In this document: one piece after another, positions 35,176 through 43,037 of the stretch | Layout: each line of letters begins with the position of its first letter | Position numbering within the stretch: the stretch's first letter is position 1 | Position numbers and translations under genes: made by a program | Notes under the pieces: model-generated | Databases searched by the model: none | What the model saw: only the letters and a program-made list of their open reading frames with translations | Told to the model about the DNA's origin: nothing | Assembly: GCA_046329555.1 (NCBI GenBank) | Contig: JAXLUK010000001.1 | Span: 806,001-870,000 of the forward strand | From: UBA1941 sp046329555 | GTDB lineage: Bacteria; Bacteroidota; Bacteroidia; Chitinophagales; LD1 | Length of the DNA stretch: 64,000 bases | Direction of reading: 5' to 3'

Positions 35176-36774
35176 ATGAAAAACATACTTTTTTCTATTG
35201 CCGTACTGGCCATCAGCAGTACTACCTTTGCTCAACTTGGTTTAACTGCATTAGCTAACCCTACGCCCTACGATGTATTAAAAGAAGTAGATGGTAAACT
35301 CTATGGTCATAGCGCATATCTCTGGGGTAACACCGCGGTGTATCAAATTGATGAGAATACTGGTGCGGCATCTCACATTGCTACAAATAAACGACAGCCA
35401 GGACCTAATGTAGTGTCGCAATATTTATTCCACATCGGAAATAAAGTGGGTTATCTCGATAAGTTTGGCGTGAACACCGCACTGTTTGTGATGGATACCG
35501 TTTCAACAGATTCTATCCTTTCATTTCCAACTGCAGCAGGCCTTTTAGAATATGCAGTACAAATCAAAGGGAACGTTTATGTGAAATTTGAAAAGGCATT
35601 ATTCCTAACCGATTTAACCGCTGCCGGTACCATACAAATTGATCAGATTAATCAGGCGTCGTGGTTGCCTCAGTATGTTGCCGGCGACAGTGTATTGTAT
35701 TACACCAAAAACAGCAGTGCTACTGGGAAATCGTACTTCTGCATGGCTCGTGGCGCCACTGTTGAAATTATCGATAGTGTAACAACTGCGCAACAGAGTT
35801 ATGACATTACCTCGCATATTGGCGCTTCGGTTTATCTGGTTTTAAACCCAATGCAATACGGCCAGGTGGTTATTAAAAAGGTAACAGGAAATACAGTTCA
35901 AACACTGGCAACCGTTGGGAATATGCTCTACAATAATGGTGTAAAACGGAGTAGCATTGGTACCGCTCAATACATTACTATGATTATGCGACCGCAAGCG
36001 GCACCCATGAATCAATTGTTTGCCTATAACATCCTCAATAATTCATTCACACAACTCACTAATTTCACTACTGATAATGCCATGACGGTAAATCGCGCGA
36101 TGACAGGTGCAGGAAACACCTTCGTGAATATGATGGTGAATTTTAAACCGGAGCTTTGGATAACTAATGGCACGGCCTCCGGAACAAAGTTCTATGCCAA
36201 AGACTTTACCAATGGTTTTTCCTTTGAAGAAGATCAGGTTTCTTTCGACCTTCCCAGCTATGCTACCGTTTGTGAAGATTACCCATTAGCCGGTATGAGT
36301 AGTGATTCTCTGGCGCCAAGGGATGTTGAGTATTTTTTTGGAAAAGCATCTGGTATGCAGAAGTATAACATTGCGGAACTAGGTAGTTCAAGCCCACGCT
36401 GGTTTCATAAGCTAAACGGCATTACCTATTTTCTGGCCAACGTAAATCCGGGCACAGCCCCTAATGACCTAACCCTTTTCAAGGCAAATTTTTGCGAGTT
36501 GCATGTAGGCCTTTCTGAAATTTCTGCTGAAGAAATTACCATGCAGGTGGCACCGAATCCATCAGCAGGATTTGAACAAGTAACCATCACAACCGCTGAG
36601 CAGTTAACGCGCTGTGAACTTTATGACCTAACCGGTAGAATGGTATGGCAAACACCATTGTCGAATGGCAAAGCAACATTGAATGCTTCCCTTCTTGCTC
36701 CTGGAATGTACACTGTAAAAGCATGGAATGGCGAAAAGACTTCTGTAGCTACCAGCCGGTTAATCAAAGATTGA
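35176..36774 (+). CDS. Secreted protein with T9SS type A sorting domain (repeat-bracketed)
   Basis: 532 aa with a signal peptide (SSTTFAQ). The body resembles propeller-like proteins with ELWxxDGTxxGT units: LWITNGTASGTKFYAKDF and DTVSTDSILSFPTAAG are degenerate examples. The C-terminus is a T9SS type A sorting domain (MQVAPNPSAGFEQVTI, CELYDLTGRMVWQ, LAPGMYTVKAWNG, SRLIKD). It should be displayed or secreted; function unknown. It is the only plus-strand gene between ftsY and DUF4295 and is flanked on both sides by same-orientation copies of the 223-bp and 124-bp repeats, so it looks like an inserted cassette. Confidence 0.82.
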   Translation: MKNILFSIAVLAISSTTFAQLGLTALANPTPYDVLKEVDGKLYGHSAYLWGNTAVYQIDENTGAASHIATNKRQPGPNVVSQYLFHIGNKVGYLDKFGVNTALFVMDTVSTDSILSFPTAAGLLEYAVQIKGNVYVKFEKALFLTDLTAAGTIQIDQINQASWLPQYVAGDSVLYYTKNSSATGKSYFCMARGATVEIIDSVTTAQQSYDITSHIGASVYLVLNPMQYGQVVIKKVTGNTVQTLATVGNMLYNNGVKRSSIGTAQYITMIMRPQAAPMNQLFAYNILNNSFTQLTNFTTDNAMTVNRAMTGAGNTFVNMMVNFKPELWITNGTASGTKFYAKDFTNGFSFEEDQVSFDLPSYATVCEDYPLAGMSSDSLAPRDVEYFFGKASGMQKYNIAELGSSSPRWFHKLNGITYFLANVNPGTAPNDLTLFKANFCELHVGLSEISAEEITMQVAPNPSAGFEQVTITTAEQLTRCELYDLTGRMVWQTPLSNGKATLNASLLAPGMYTVKAWNGEKTSVATSRLIKD

Positions 36775-36777
36775 TTG

Positions 36778-37500
36778 ACGCTTTATGTATTACGCCTGAA
36801 GTAGTACCTACCGCGATGATATTCACTTTTGAGGGCTGCATTTGTTCCCGTGCTGGTCGTAGCGTTTAGACTCATTTCTGAAACTCACCTGAATTTTGCT
36901 TTCGCTACGACCAACGGAGAAAGGCAGTTAAGAGATTAGCGTAACGATGCGCCGCGTCTCGCGGCTAGGGCTTGACAATCTAATTTTCTTAATAGAGCGT
37001 AACCGCCATGTTCAATTCTGGCAACAGGATAATCATTCTGTAGAACTAACCACCAATGAAGCGTCAGAGACTATTGTGGTGTAAAAGGATTGGTAAAGCT
37101 TTGCATAATGGATAGATCAGCCTGGCCGCGAGACGCGGCGCTTCTAAGCGCCAACTCCTTTCTCAGCAAATTCTTAGGACGTAGCGAATGGAAAACGGAG
37201 TAAATTTGGAAATGAGTCTAAACGCTACGCCCAGCATGGGTTCGACTTTCCGATGTTCGATGTTCGACTATTGGGACGGTTTGGACGATGGGGACATAAA
37301 GACGATTGGGACTCTTAGCTGCCGCGAGATGGCGCTACACCCGGCACTATGCGCTAAGCGGAAGCGATTGAAGCGGTAGCCCGCAGCGCGGCGAGGAACG
37401 AAGCCGTGCGAGGACTACAAGCGAAAAGCGCGGTGCTGCAAAACAACTTACGATGTTTTGAAAACATCGTAAGTTGTTTTGCAGCAGCCGCCATCATCAT
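36778..37500. repeat. Intergenic repeat cluster 6
   Basis: About 700 bp without a gene: the 222-bp module 36851-37072 (core 36858-36909), one 124-bp unit 37115-37238 (core 37180-37229), minisatellite units of TTCGATGTTCGA and GGGACGG type (37241-37318), the GC-rich module 37360-37433 (inverse of 13022-13113) and a 53-bp palindrome. The order module-unit-minisatellite matches that of cluster 5 on the other side of the T9SS gene. Confidence 0.85.
37434..37486. repeat. 53-bp perfect palindrome (copy 2)
   Basis: Arms 37434-37459 and 37461-37486 are exact 26-bp reverse complements with one G between. Identical to the copy at 12971-13023 except for one compensated pair: C37439-G37481 here, A12976-T13018 there. 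The adjacent GC-rich module is also shared, on the opposite side because the whole element is inverted. Confidence 0.95.
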
Positions 37501-37548
37501 CAAAATAAAAATCCCGCTACTACCGGCCTGAGCCGGCAATAGCGGGAT
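37501..37548 (-). terminator. Terminator of the ribosomal protein operon
   Basis: On the minus strand ATCCCGCTA (37540-37548) pairs with TAGCGGGAT (37511-37519), with an inner GCCGG/CCGGC stem, followed by TTTTTATTTT. It begins 19 bp past the DUF4295 stop. Confidence 0.88.
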
Positions 37549-37567
37549 GCTTTGCCTTAAAAAGCAA

Positions 37568-37735
37568 TTAGTCTTGCGCCTTCAGAAACTCCTGCACCTT
37601 GTCTTTGTGCACGATTTTCTCCAGGAAGCCGTATGAACCGGTTTTACCTTTTACCGCCTTAATTACGCGTACGTAGTCTTTTGAACCTACCTGCGCCGTA
37701 CGGTCGGTACGGGCGTTCTTCGATACTTTTGCCAT
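37568..37735 (-). CDS. DUF4295 family small protein
   Basis: 55-aa basic protein, MAKVSKNARTDRTAQV... ending VQEFLKAQD. It matches the DUF4295 family, which is restricted to Bacteroidota and follows rpmG almost invariably; it has been suspected of being a lineage-specific ribosome-associated protein. It lies 2 bp downstream of rpmG in the operon. Function not established; start is fixed by the tight gene spacing and the conserved MAKxxK beginning. Confidence 0.88.
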   Translation of the reverse strand: MAKVSKNARTDRTAQVGSKDYVRVIKAVKGKTGSYGFLEKIVHKDKVQEFLKAQD

Positions 37736-37737
37736 GG

Positions 37738-37926
37738 TTATTTAATTTCTTTGTGAACAGTTACTTTTTTCAGGATGGGGTTGTACTTGCGCAACTCGAT
37801 ACGCTCCGTAGTAGTTTTACGGTTTTTGTATGTCATATAGCGCGAAGTGCCGGGCTGGCCGCTGGCCTTGTGCTCGGTGCATTCCAGAATCACCTGGATG
37901 CGATTGCCTTTTGATTTCTTTGCCAT
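37738..37926 (-). CDS. rpmG: 50S ribosomal protein L33
   Basis: 62 aa, MAKKSKGNRIQVILECTEH start and RYMTYKNRKTTTERIELRKYNP core, as in L33 of Bacteroidota. The zinc-ribbon Cys pairs are absent (only one Cys), so this is the C-minus type. Located between rpmB (19 bp gap) and DUF4295. Confidence 0.95.
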   Translation of the reverse strand: MAKKSKGNRIQVILECTEHKASGQPGTSRYMTYKNRKTTTERIELRKYNPILKKVTVHKEIK

Positions 37927-37945
37927 GTCTTAATTCAATTAAAGA

Positions 37946-38188
37946 TTAACGCAATGCAATTTCGCCCTTCTTACTCAAATCTTTCAGGTAAGCGTAAATG
38001 CCTTTCTTATTAATAGTGCGGATGGCGGTGGTGCTCACTTTCAGTGTTACCCACTCGTCCAGCTCCTGAATATAAAAGCGTTTAACTTTTAAGTTCGGAA
38101 GGAACTTGCGCTTCGTTTTCCGGTTGGAGTGCGAAACGTGGTGACCAAACATTGGTCCTTTTCCCGTCAAATCACAAAAACGTGCCAT
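37946..38188 (-). CDS. rpmB: 50S ribosomal protein L28
   Basis: 80 aa: MARFCDLTGKGPMFGHHVSHSNRKTKRKF and LKVSTTAIRTINKKGIYAYL are the L28 signatures. It follows rplJ after only 36 bp, where rplL would normally be; no L7/L12 reading frame fits in the gap. Confidence 0.95.
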   Translation of the reverse strand: MARFCDLTGKGPMFGHHVSHSNRKTKRKFLPNLKVKRFYIQELDEWVTLKVSTTAIRTINKKGIYAYLKDLSKKGEIALR

Positions 38189-38224
38189 ATTGTTGTTTTA
38201 CTGGATTCTTAAAATTGTTTCTAA

Positions 38225-38749
38225 TTAATTGCCGCGCTCTTCGAGTGCTTTTACCAGACCGGCAATTTTTTGTCCTGCCGAACCTTGCAAACCGCCGATA
38301 ACATTCTTCATTGGCGATTGCAGCAAGCCGATGATTTCGCCAATCAGTTCTGCTTTCGACTTCAGCTTGCTGAGCACTTCAATCTGGTTGTCGCCGATGA
38401 AGGCATCGCCATCAATGTAAGCGCCTTTCAGCAAAGGCTTATCGTTTTTCTCGCGGAACTCTTTCAGCACTTTTGCAGGAACCGAACCTTCTTTGGAGAA
38501 GATAATACCGGTTGATCCTTTCAGTGTTTCAAACATCGGGGTATAGTTACCATCCAATTGCTCGAGTGCTTTTTGAATCAGCGTATTTTTAGCCACGCGG
38601 TATTCCAGTCCTTTGCTGAAACACAAACGGCGGAAATTGTTGATTTTCTCTACAGTGAGGGAAGAGGAATCGCAGATGTAGAAGAAATTGCAATCCGCAA
38701 ATTTTTCTTTCAGTTCTGCTATTTCGTTATTTTTTGATGCCTTGTCCAT
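38225..38749 (-). CDS. rplJ: 50S ribosomal protein L10
   Basis: 174 aa. Start MDKASKNNEIAELKEKFADCN, rRNA-binding FRRLCFSKGLEYRVAKNTL, and the C-terminal helix region (IGGLQGSAGQKIAGLVKALEE) that binds L7/L12 dimers. L10 is the base of the ribosomal stalk. The canonical downstream partner rplL is absent here, along with rpoB and rpoC; rpmB follows instead. The leader between rplA and rplJ is only 32 bp, leaving little room for the usual L10 autoregulatory structure. Confidence 0.95.
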   Translation of the reverse strand: MDKASKNNEIAELKEKFADCNFFYICDSSSLTVEKINNFRRLCFSKGLEYRVAKNTLIQKALEQLDGNYTPMFETLKGSTGIIFSKEGSVPAKVLKEFREKNDKPLLKGAYIDGDAFIGDNQIEVLSKLKSKAELIGEIIGLLQSPMKNVIGGLQGSAGQKIAGLVKALEERGN

Positions 38750-38781
38750 TTTTTCTCTCTTTTAATTGGTTATGAAATGGG

Positions 38782-39477
38782 TTACAGGCCCGCTACTGTT
38801 TTGTAATCAACATTGATGCCCGGGCTCATGGTGCTGGCCATAGAGATACCTTTGAAGTAAACGCCCTTGGCAGATGCCGGCTTCATTTTCGACAAGGTTT
38901 GCAGCAGGGCGGCAGCATTCTCATTGATTTGCTGCGCCGAGAAGGAGATACGTCCGATAGACGTATGCACGATGCCGAATTTATCTACTTTGAAGGCAAT
39001 CTTACCTTGTTTTACTTCGCTAACGGCCTTACCTACTTCCGGAGAAACGGTTCCTGATTTAGGATTCGGCATTAAGTTACGCGGACCGAGTACTTTACCC
39101 AGTTTAGCGATTTTGGCCATCACGTTTGGCGTAGCAATTACCACGTCAAAATCCATCCAACCGCTTTCCACTTTTTGTACGTATTCGTCGAGACCTACGA
39201 AATCGGCACCGGCTTTTTTCGCTTCTTCTTCCTTATCAGGAGTAGTAAGCACCAGTACTTTCTTGGTTTTACCCGTTCCATGCGGAAGGGCAACGGTACC
39301 GCGGATAGCCTGATCGGCTTTCTTAGGGTCAACCCCCAGTGCGATGTGTAAATCCACCGAAGCGTCGAACTTTGTGGTATTTACTTTTTTCACCAATGCG
39401 GAAGCATCAGTGAGGGTGTACTCTTTTTTCGAGTCCACCAGGCCTTCTACAGCCTTTCTTTTCTTCGTTAATTTCAT
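38782..39477 (-). CDS. rplA: 50S ribosomal protein L1
   Basis: 231 aa with MKLTKKRKAVEGLVD, VDLHIALGVDPKKADQAIRGTVALPHGTGKT, and the L1 signature GPRNLMPNPKSGTV. It forms the L1 stalk and usually represses translation of the L11-L1 message. A structured mRNA element resembling its rRNA binding site lies just upstream (39491-39523). Confidence 0.96.
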   Translation of the reverse strand: MKLTKKRKAVEGLVDSKKEYTLTDASALVKKVNTTKFDASVDLHIALGVDPKKADQAIRGTVALPHGTGKTKKVLVLTTPDKEEEAKKAGADFVGLDEYVQKVESGWMDFDVVIATPNVMAKIAKLGKVLGPRNLMPNPKSGTVSPEVGKAVSEVKQGKIAFKVDKFGIVHTSIGRISFSAQQINENAAALLQTLSKMKPASAKGVYFKGISMASTMSPGINVDYKTVAGL

Positions 39478-39490
39478 AACGTTGTTTTAT

Positions 39491-39523
39491 GTGGTCCAGC
39501 GCTCGCCCGGGGCGAACTCCCAC
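39491..39523 (-). promoter_or_regulatory. Candidate L1 autoregulatory mRNA hairpin
   Basis: In the 78-bp gap between rplK and rplA the minus strand reads GTGGGAG, a TCGCC/GGCGA hairpin, then GCGCTGGACCAC. Outer GTGG (39520-39523) pairs with CCAC (39491-39494), leaving GAG opposite GCGCTGGA as an asymmetric internal loop. GTGGGAG plus GGAC resembles the L1-binding part of 23S rRNA, which L1 operators mimic. There is no T-run, so it is not a terminator. Confidence 0.45.
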
Positions 39524-39555
39524 GTTAAAAAATATCGGTTTCGGGTAGCAAAACT

Positions 39556-39999
39556 TTATTTTTCCCAAGGTGCTGGTCCGTCCAGCGTAAAGCCTGCGCT
39601 CTTCGCAGAACCGGCCACCATGCTCATCGCGCTTTCCACGGTGAAGCAGTTCAGGTCAGTCATTTTCTCTTCTGCTACTTTGCGGATGATATCCCAGCTA
39701 ACCGAACCGATTTTTTTACGGTTAGGTTCTGCTGAGCCAGCCTGCTTCTTGGTCAATTCCATTAACAGGTTGTGCGCAGGAGGCGTTTTGATCACGAAGT
39801 CGAAAGACTTGTCGGTGTACACCGTAATCACCACAGGCAATACTTTGCCGGGCTTGTCTTGCGTGCGCGCATTGAACTGCTTGCAGAATTCCATAATGTT
39901 CACCCCTTTGGAACCCAAAGCAGGACCTACCGGAGGAGCCGGATTAGCCTGGCCACCTTTCACTTGCAGTTTTACGAATGTTGCGATTTCCTTTGCCAT
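39556..39999 (-). CDS. rplK: 50S ribosomal protein L11
   Basis: 147 aa. MAKEIATFVKLQVKGGQANPAPPVGPALGSKGVNIMEFCKQFN is the diagnostic L11 N-terminus, and the C-terminal rRNA-binding domain has TVESAMSMVAGSAKSAGFTL. It is part of the GTPase-associated centre. Fourth gene of the tRNA-Trp-secE-nusG-rplK run. Confidence 0.96.
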   Translation of the reverse strand: MAKEIATFVKLQVKGGQANPAPPVGPALGSKGVNIMEFCKQFNARTQDKPGKVLPVVITVYTDKSFDFVIKTPPAHNLLMELTKKQAGSAEPNRKKIGSVSWDIIRKVAEEKMTDLNCFTVESAMSMVAGSAKSAGFTLDGPAPWEK

Positions 40000-40040
40000 A
40001 TCATTTAAATTTCAAATTCTTAAATCAGTTCAGTTCGGGT

Positions 40041-40589
40041 TTATACAATTTTTTCTACTTGCTGGAAGTTCACTTCAACCGGCGTCTTTCTTCCAAAAAT
40101 TTTCACCGTTACTTTCAGTTTCTTCTTCTCGTTATTAATCTCTTCAATAGTGCCGATAAAGTCGTTGAAAGGACCATCAATCACCTTCACTTCTTCGTTG
40201 ATGATAAACGGTTCCACCATGGTTTCGCCGCCTTCCATCAGTTCATCCATCTTACCCAAGAGGCGGTTCACTTCACCCGGGCGCAGTGGCTCAGGCGCTT
40301 TTCCACCCAGAAAACCCAGGTTGCCATGCACCTGACGCAGTTGCTGAATCACTTCTGCGGTTAATCCGCTTGGTGAGGCTTCCACATAGAGATAACCCGG
40401 ATAAGAGGTTTTCTCCTTAATTGTTTTCTTACCATTCTTGATGGTGTACACTTTTTCCGTAGGTACGTGAATCGCGCTCACCACTTTATCGAGGCCCGAA
40501 CGGGAAATCTCCAGCAACAGGTGTTCGCGTATTTTGCGCTCCTGTCCGCTGATCACCCGCAGGGTATACCATTTTTTATCTTCAGCCAT
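40041..40589 (-). CDS. nusG: Transcription termination/antitermination factor NusG
   Basis: 182 aa. NGN domain begins MAEDKKWYTLRVISGQERKIREHLL, contains YPGYLYVEA, and the C-terminal KOW domain is VIDGPFNDFIGTIEEINNEKKKLKVTVKIFGRKTPVEV. NusG binds the RNA polymerase clamp and couples transcription to translation or Rho. Its ATG overlaps the secE stop by one base (TAATG). Confidence 0.96.
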   Translation of the reverse strand: MAEDKKWYTLRVISGQERKIREHLLLEISRSGLDKVVSAIHVPTEKVYTIKNGKKTIKEKTSYPGYLYVEASPSGLTAEVIQQLRQVHGNLGFLGGKAPEPLRPGEVNRLLGKMDELMEGGETMVEPFIINEEVKVIDGPFNDFIGTIEEINNEKKKLKVTVKIFGRKTPVEVNFQQVEKIV

Positions 40590-40789
40590 TACGGATGTAA
40601 AATTTTGTACAATCCTTGCTGGATTGCGGTCTTGGAAATCAGATCCATGCCCACCACCAACAACGCAATGATACTAGCCGCTACCAGCACCACCAGCGCG
40701 CTTTGTTGCAATTCCGCCCACGTAGGCCAAGTTACTTTATTCACCAGCTCGTCGTACGCTTCTTCGAAGTATAGCCTGATCTTTTCCAT
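40589..40789 (-). CDS. secE: Preprotein translocase subunit SecE
   Basis: 66 aa with one amphipathic helix (YFEEAYDELVNKVTWPTWAELQQSA) and a single membrane segment (LVVLVAASIIALLVVGMDLI), the minimal SecE form. Start MEKIRLYFEEAY (40787-40789) was chosen; an upstream in-frame Met would run into the tRNA. SecE stabilises SecY. First protein gene of the operon, 31 bp after tRNA-Trp. Confidence 0.93.
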   Translation of the reverse strand: MEKIRLYFEEAYDELVNKVTWPTWAELQQSALVVLVAASIIALLVVGMDLISKTAIQQGLYKILHP

Positions 40790-40820
40790 AATCAATTTTA
40801 AAGGTTGCCCTCTTTTCTGC

Positions 40821-40890
40821 ACGGGAACAAGGATTCGAACCCTGATCAAAGGTTTTGGAGACCTCTATTCTACCATTGAACTATTCCCGT
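40821..40890 (-). tRNA. tRNA-Trp (CCA)
   Basis: 70-nt cloverleaf on the minus strand. The 7-bp acceptor stem is ACGGGAA/TTCCCGT; the anticodon loop is CTCCAAA (anticodon CCA) and the T-loop is TTCGAATC. The CCA end is not encoded. Its place before secE-nusG is conserved in bacteria, but the tuf gene that usually precedes it is missing here. Confidence 0.95.
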
Positions 40891-40955
40891 ATTCCCACTC
40901 CATTTAAGGGGCAAAAAAAGCAAGACTTTTCCCGCCCATTCCTAAAAATGGGACG

Positions 40956-40963
40956 CAAATATA
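40956..40963 (-). promoter_or_regulatory. -7 box of the tRNA-Trp/secE operon promoter
   Basis: TATATTTG on the minus strand is an exact match to TAnnTTTG, about 65 bp before the tRNA. A T-rich stretch is upstream but no clear TTG at the -33 distance. A hairpin (CCCATT/AATGGG, 40935-40952) sits at the expected transcript start. Confidence 0.45.
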
Positions 40964-41065
40964 CACTTTTATGTGGATAAAAAAAATGGATTTGGGCATT
41001 ACCGGGCCGCCCTTCGGTTTCAGGCTGCCAATGCCCTCAACCTGAATCATTTCTATCTTCGCCCC

Positions 41066-42778
41066 ATGCGCCTTCCCGCTACCCTTCTGGCTCTCTTGCT
41101 GGCCGCTGCCGTTTTTACCCAGGTGCAGCGTGTCCATTGGCAGGTGCTCAATTGGGACAACTTCGGCTACTACCTCCACCTTCCGGCCGTTTTCAAATAT
41201 CACGACATAGAAAACTACCGCTTTGCTGAAACCTTAAGGCAGCAATATAATACCTCCTCTTCGCTGTATCAAATCACCCAAACCCCGGAAGGACAGCTCA
41301 CACCCACCTATACTATCGGCATGGCTTTTTTGTACGCTCCGGCCTATGCCTTTGCAGATGTATTGGTGCGCTTTACGCACTATCCGGCCGATGGCCTTTC
41401 GGCACCCTACCGCCTGGCGCAGGCGGCGTGGGGCTGGCTGCTCTCGCTTTTGGCGTTGTGGTTGTTGGTGGGCGAGTGGCGGCGGTACCTAAACCCCACC
41501 CATACCGTGCTGCTGCTGGCTGGATTGATTTTCGGTACCAATTTCTTCTACTATTTCACAGCCGAGCCTGTCTCGCCGCATAATGTGTTGTTTGCGCTAT
41601 ACGGTTTTCTGGTGGTGGTGCTGATGCGCCTTTCCCGCCAACCATCGCCCTACGGCTTGCCCTTAATCGTCATCATCTGCACCTTACTCACCCTGGCCCG
41701 TCCTTCTGAAATTTTCAGCTTTTTACTGGCCGGCACCTTTCTGCTGGTGCATGGCCGGCAGCAACTGCACTCCCACTGGTGGCGAGGGCTGTTGCCCGCG
41801 GGGTCCGCGGGGGCCGTGCTGGTGCTCTTACAAGTACTGTTATGGAAGAAAACCACCGGCCACTTTTTCTACAATCCCTATCCCTTTAAACCCGATTTTT
41901 TACATCCTCATCTGCTAAAAGGCTTATTCAGTTTCAGAAAAGGATGGCTGTTGTATACGCCATGGATGGGACTCCTTTTTGTGGGCTTTTTCATGCCGGT
42001 TAAATACGGCTTAAAAGGCTGGAAATGGCCGGTGGCGCTGTTTCTGGCCGCTCAGTTATGGACGGTTTTTGCGTGGCCGATGTGGTGGTACACCTCCTCA
42101 TTTGGCATGCGCGCACTGGTGCAATTATACCCGGTGTTTAGTTTGGGGATGCTGGCCGTGTTTGCTGCTGCTGAAAAAAGAAGGCTGTCCTGGTTACCGG
42201 GTTTATTTACGTTGTGTTGTATCGGTTGGAATTTATTTCAGACGTGGCAATTTCATCAGCGCATTATTCCGCTTGATGGGAACACCCGGATTCATTACCT
42301 GCATTGTTTATTTAAAACGGCGTTAGTGCGCAGCGATTATCGTTTTCTGGAAATGCAGGAAGCACCGCCTGATGAATCGCAATTTTCGGTATCGGTTTTA
42401 CCCGACTCTCCTGCTGCCACTGAAAAACTGGAGATCATTCTTCCTGGTTCTTTTGGTTCTTCCACAGATGCTGTGTTGGCTCACAACGCCGCGGCCAACT
42501 GGTGGCAGATTACGGCCAACTGCAAGCAACAATCGTTGAACTTTGGCGATTATCAATACGCCCGACAGGTAATGGAAGTGCAACGCGCCGGGAAGTCGGT
42601 CTATTGGAAAGATTATCATTTACAATGGCTGCTCAACGACACAGCAAAAACTGCGGTGCAACTGCCTTTTCACCTGCCTGCATTGCAACGCGGCGATATC
42701 GTAAAAATCTATTGCTGGAATAACGGTCCTGATACGGTTCAATACCAATTGTTGCGGGTGCAGCAGACGGCCCATTAA
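41066..42778 (+). CDS. Polytopic membrane protein, possible GT-C glycosyltransferase
   Basis: 570 aa with about ten membrane segments in residues 1-400 and a soluble beta-rich C-terminal ~150 residues. Start MRLPATLLALLLAAAVF (41066). After the first membrane helix comes a large extracytoplasmic loop (WDNFGYYLHLPAVFKYHDIENYRF, TPTYTIGMAFLYAPAY) as in GT-C enzymes of the PMT/ArnT type, where an acidic residue in this loop is catalytic; the Asp in NWDNFGYY is a candidate. The family could not be assigned with certainty. It is divergent from the tRNA-Trp operon. Confidence 0.6.
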   Translation: MRLPATLLALLLAAAVFTQVQRVHWQVLNWDNFGYYLHLPAVFKYHDIENYRFAETLRQQYNTSSSLYQITQTPEGQLTPTYTIGMAFLYAPAYAFADVLVRFTHYPADGLSAPYRLAQAAWGWLLSLLALWLLVGEWRRYLNPTHTVLLLAGLIFGTNFFYYFTAEPVSPHNVLFALYGFLVVVLMRLSRQPSPYGLPLIVIICTLLTLARPSEIFSFLLAGTFLLVHGRQQLHSHWWRGLLPAGSAGAVLVLLQVLLWKKTTGHFFYNPYPFKPDFLHPHLLKGLFSFRKGWLLYTPWMGLLFVGFFMPVKYGLKGWKWPVALFLAAQLWTVFAWPMWWYTSSFGMRALVQLYPVFSLGMLAVFAAAEKRRLSWLPGLFTLCCIGWNLFQTWQFHQRIIPLDGNTRIHYLHCLFKTALVRSDYRFLEMQEAPPDESQFSVSVLPDSPAATEKLEIILPGSFGSSTDAVLAHNAAANWWQITANCKQQSLNFGDYQYARQVMEVQRAGKSVYWKDYHLQWLLNDTAKTAVQLPFHLPALQRGDIVKIYCWNNGPDTVQYQLLRVQQTAH

Positions 42779-43037
42779 AATGTTGATTTGGCCGTGCCCC
42801 AGGCCGCAGCCCTTTCATGAGAAGGCAGTGCGATAGAGCCAGAGCGCGCTGTGAACCGAGCCAATCCGGCGGCCTGGGTCGCGTGTTGCAGGGGTTCCGT
42901 GCGCCTACGGCGCACCTCGCACGCGCAAGGCGTGCTCGCCCTTCCACCCGCTCACGGATTTAGGGACCGGATGCGCCTTTCGCAGCAAGGCCGAAAAAGT
43001 ATTCGGGCTCATCTGCAAAAACGCCGGACAGCCTGTA
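42779..43037. other. GC-rich intergenic stretch with small hairpins
   Basis: No gene. It contains two adjacent hairpins, GTGCGCC-TAC-GGCGCAC (42899-42915) and GCACGC/GCGTGC (42919-42935), in a stretch richer in GC than its neighbours. It lies between two converging genes and could serve as a transcript end, but neither hairpin has a T-run. It may be a further dispersed repeat; I found no second copy in the window. Confidence 0.5.

Noticed and set aside
38189..38224. A hidden rplL gene after rplJ
   Set aside because: Only 36 bp lie between rplJ and rpmB; no L7/L12-like reading frame exists in either neighbour.
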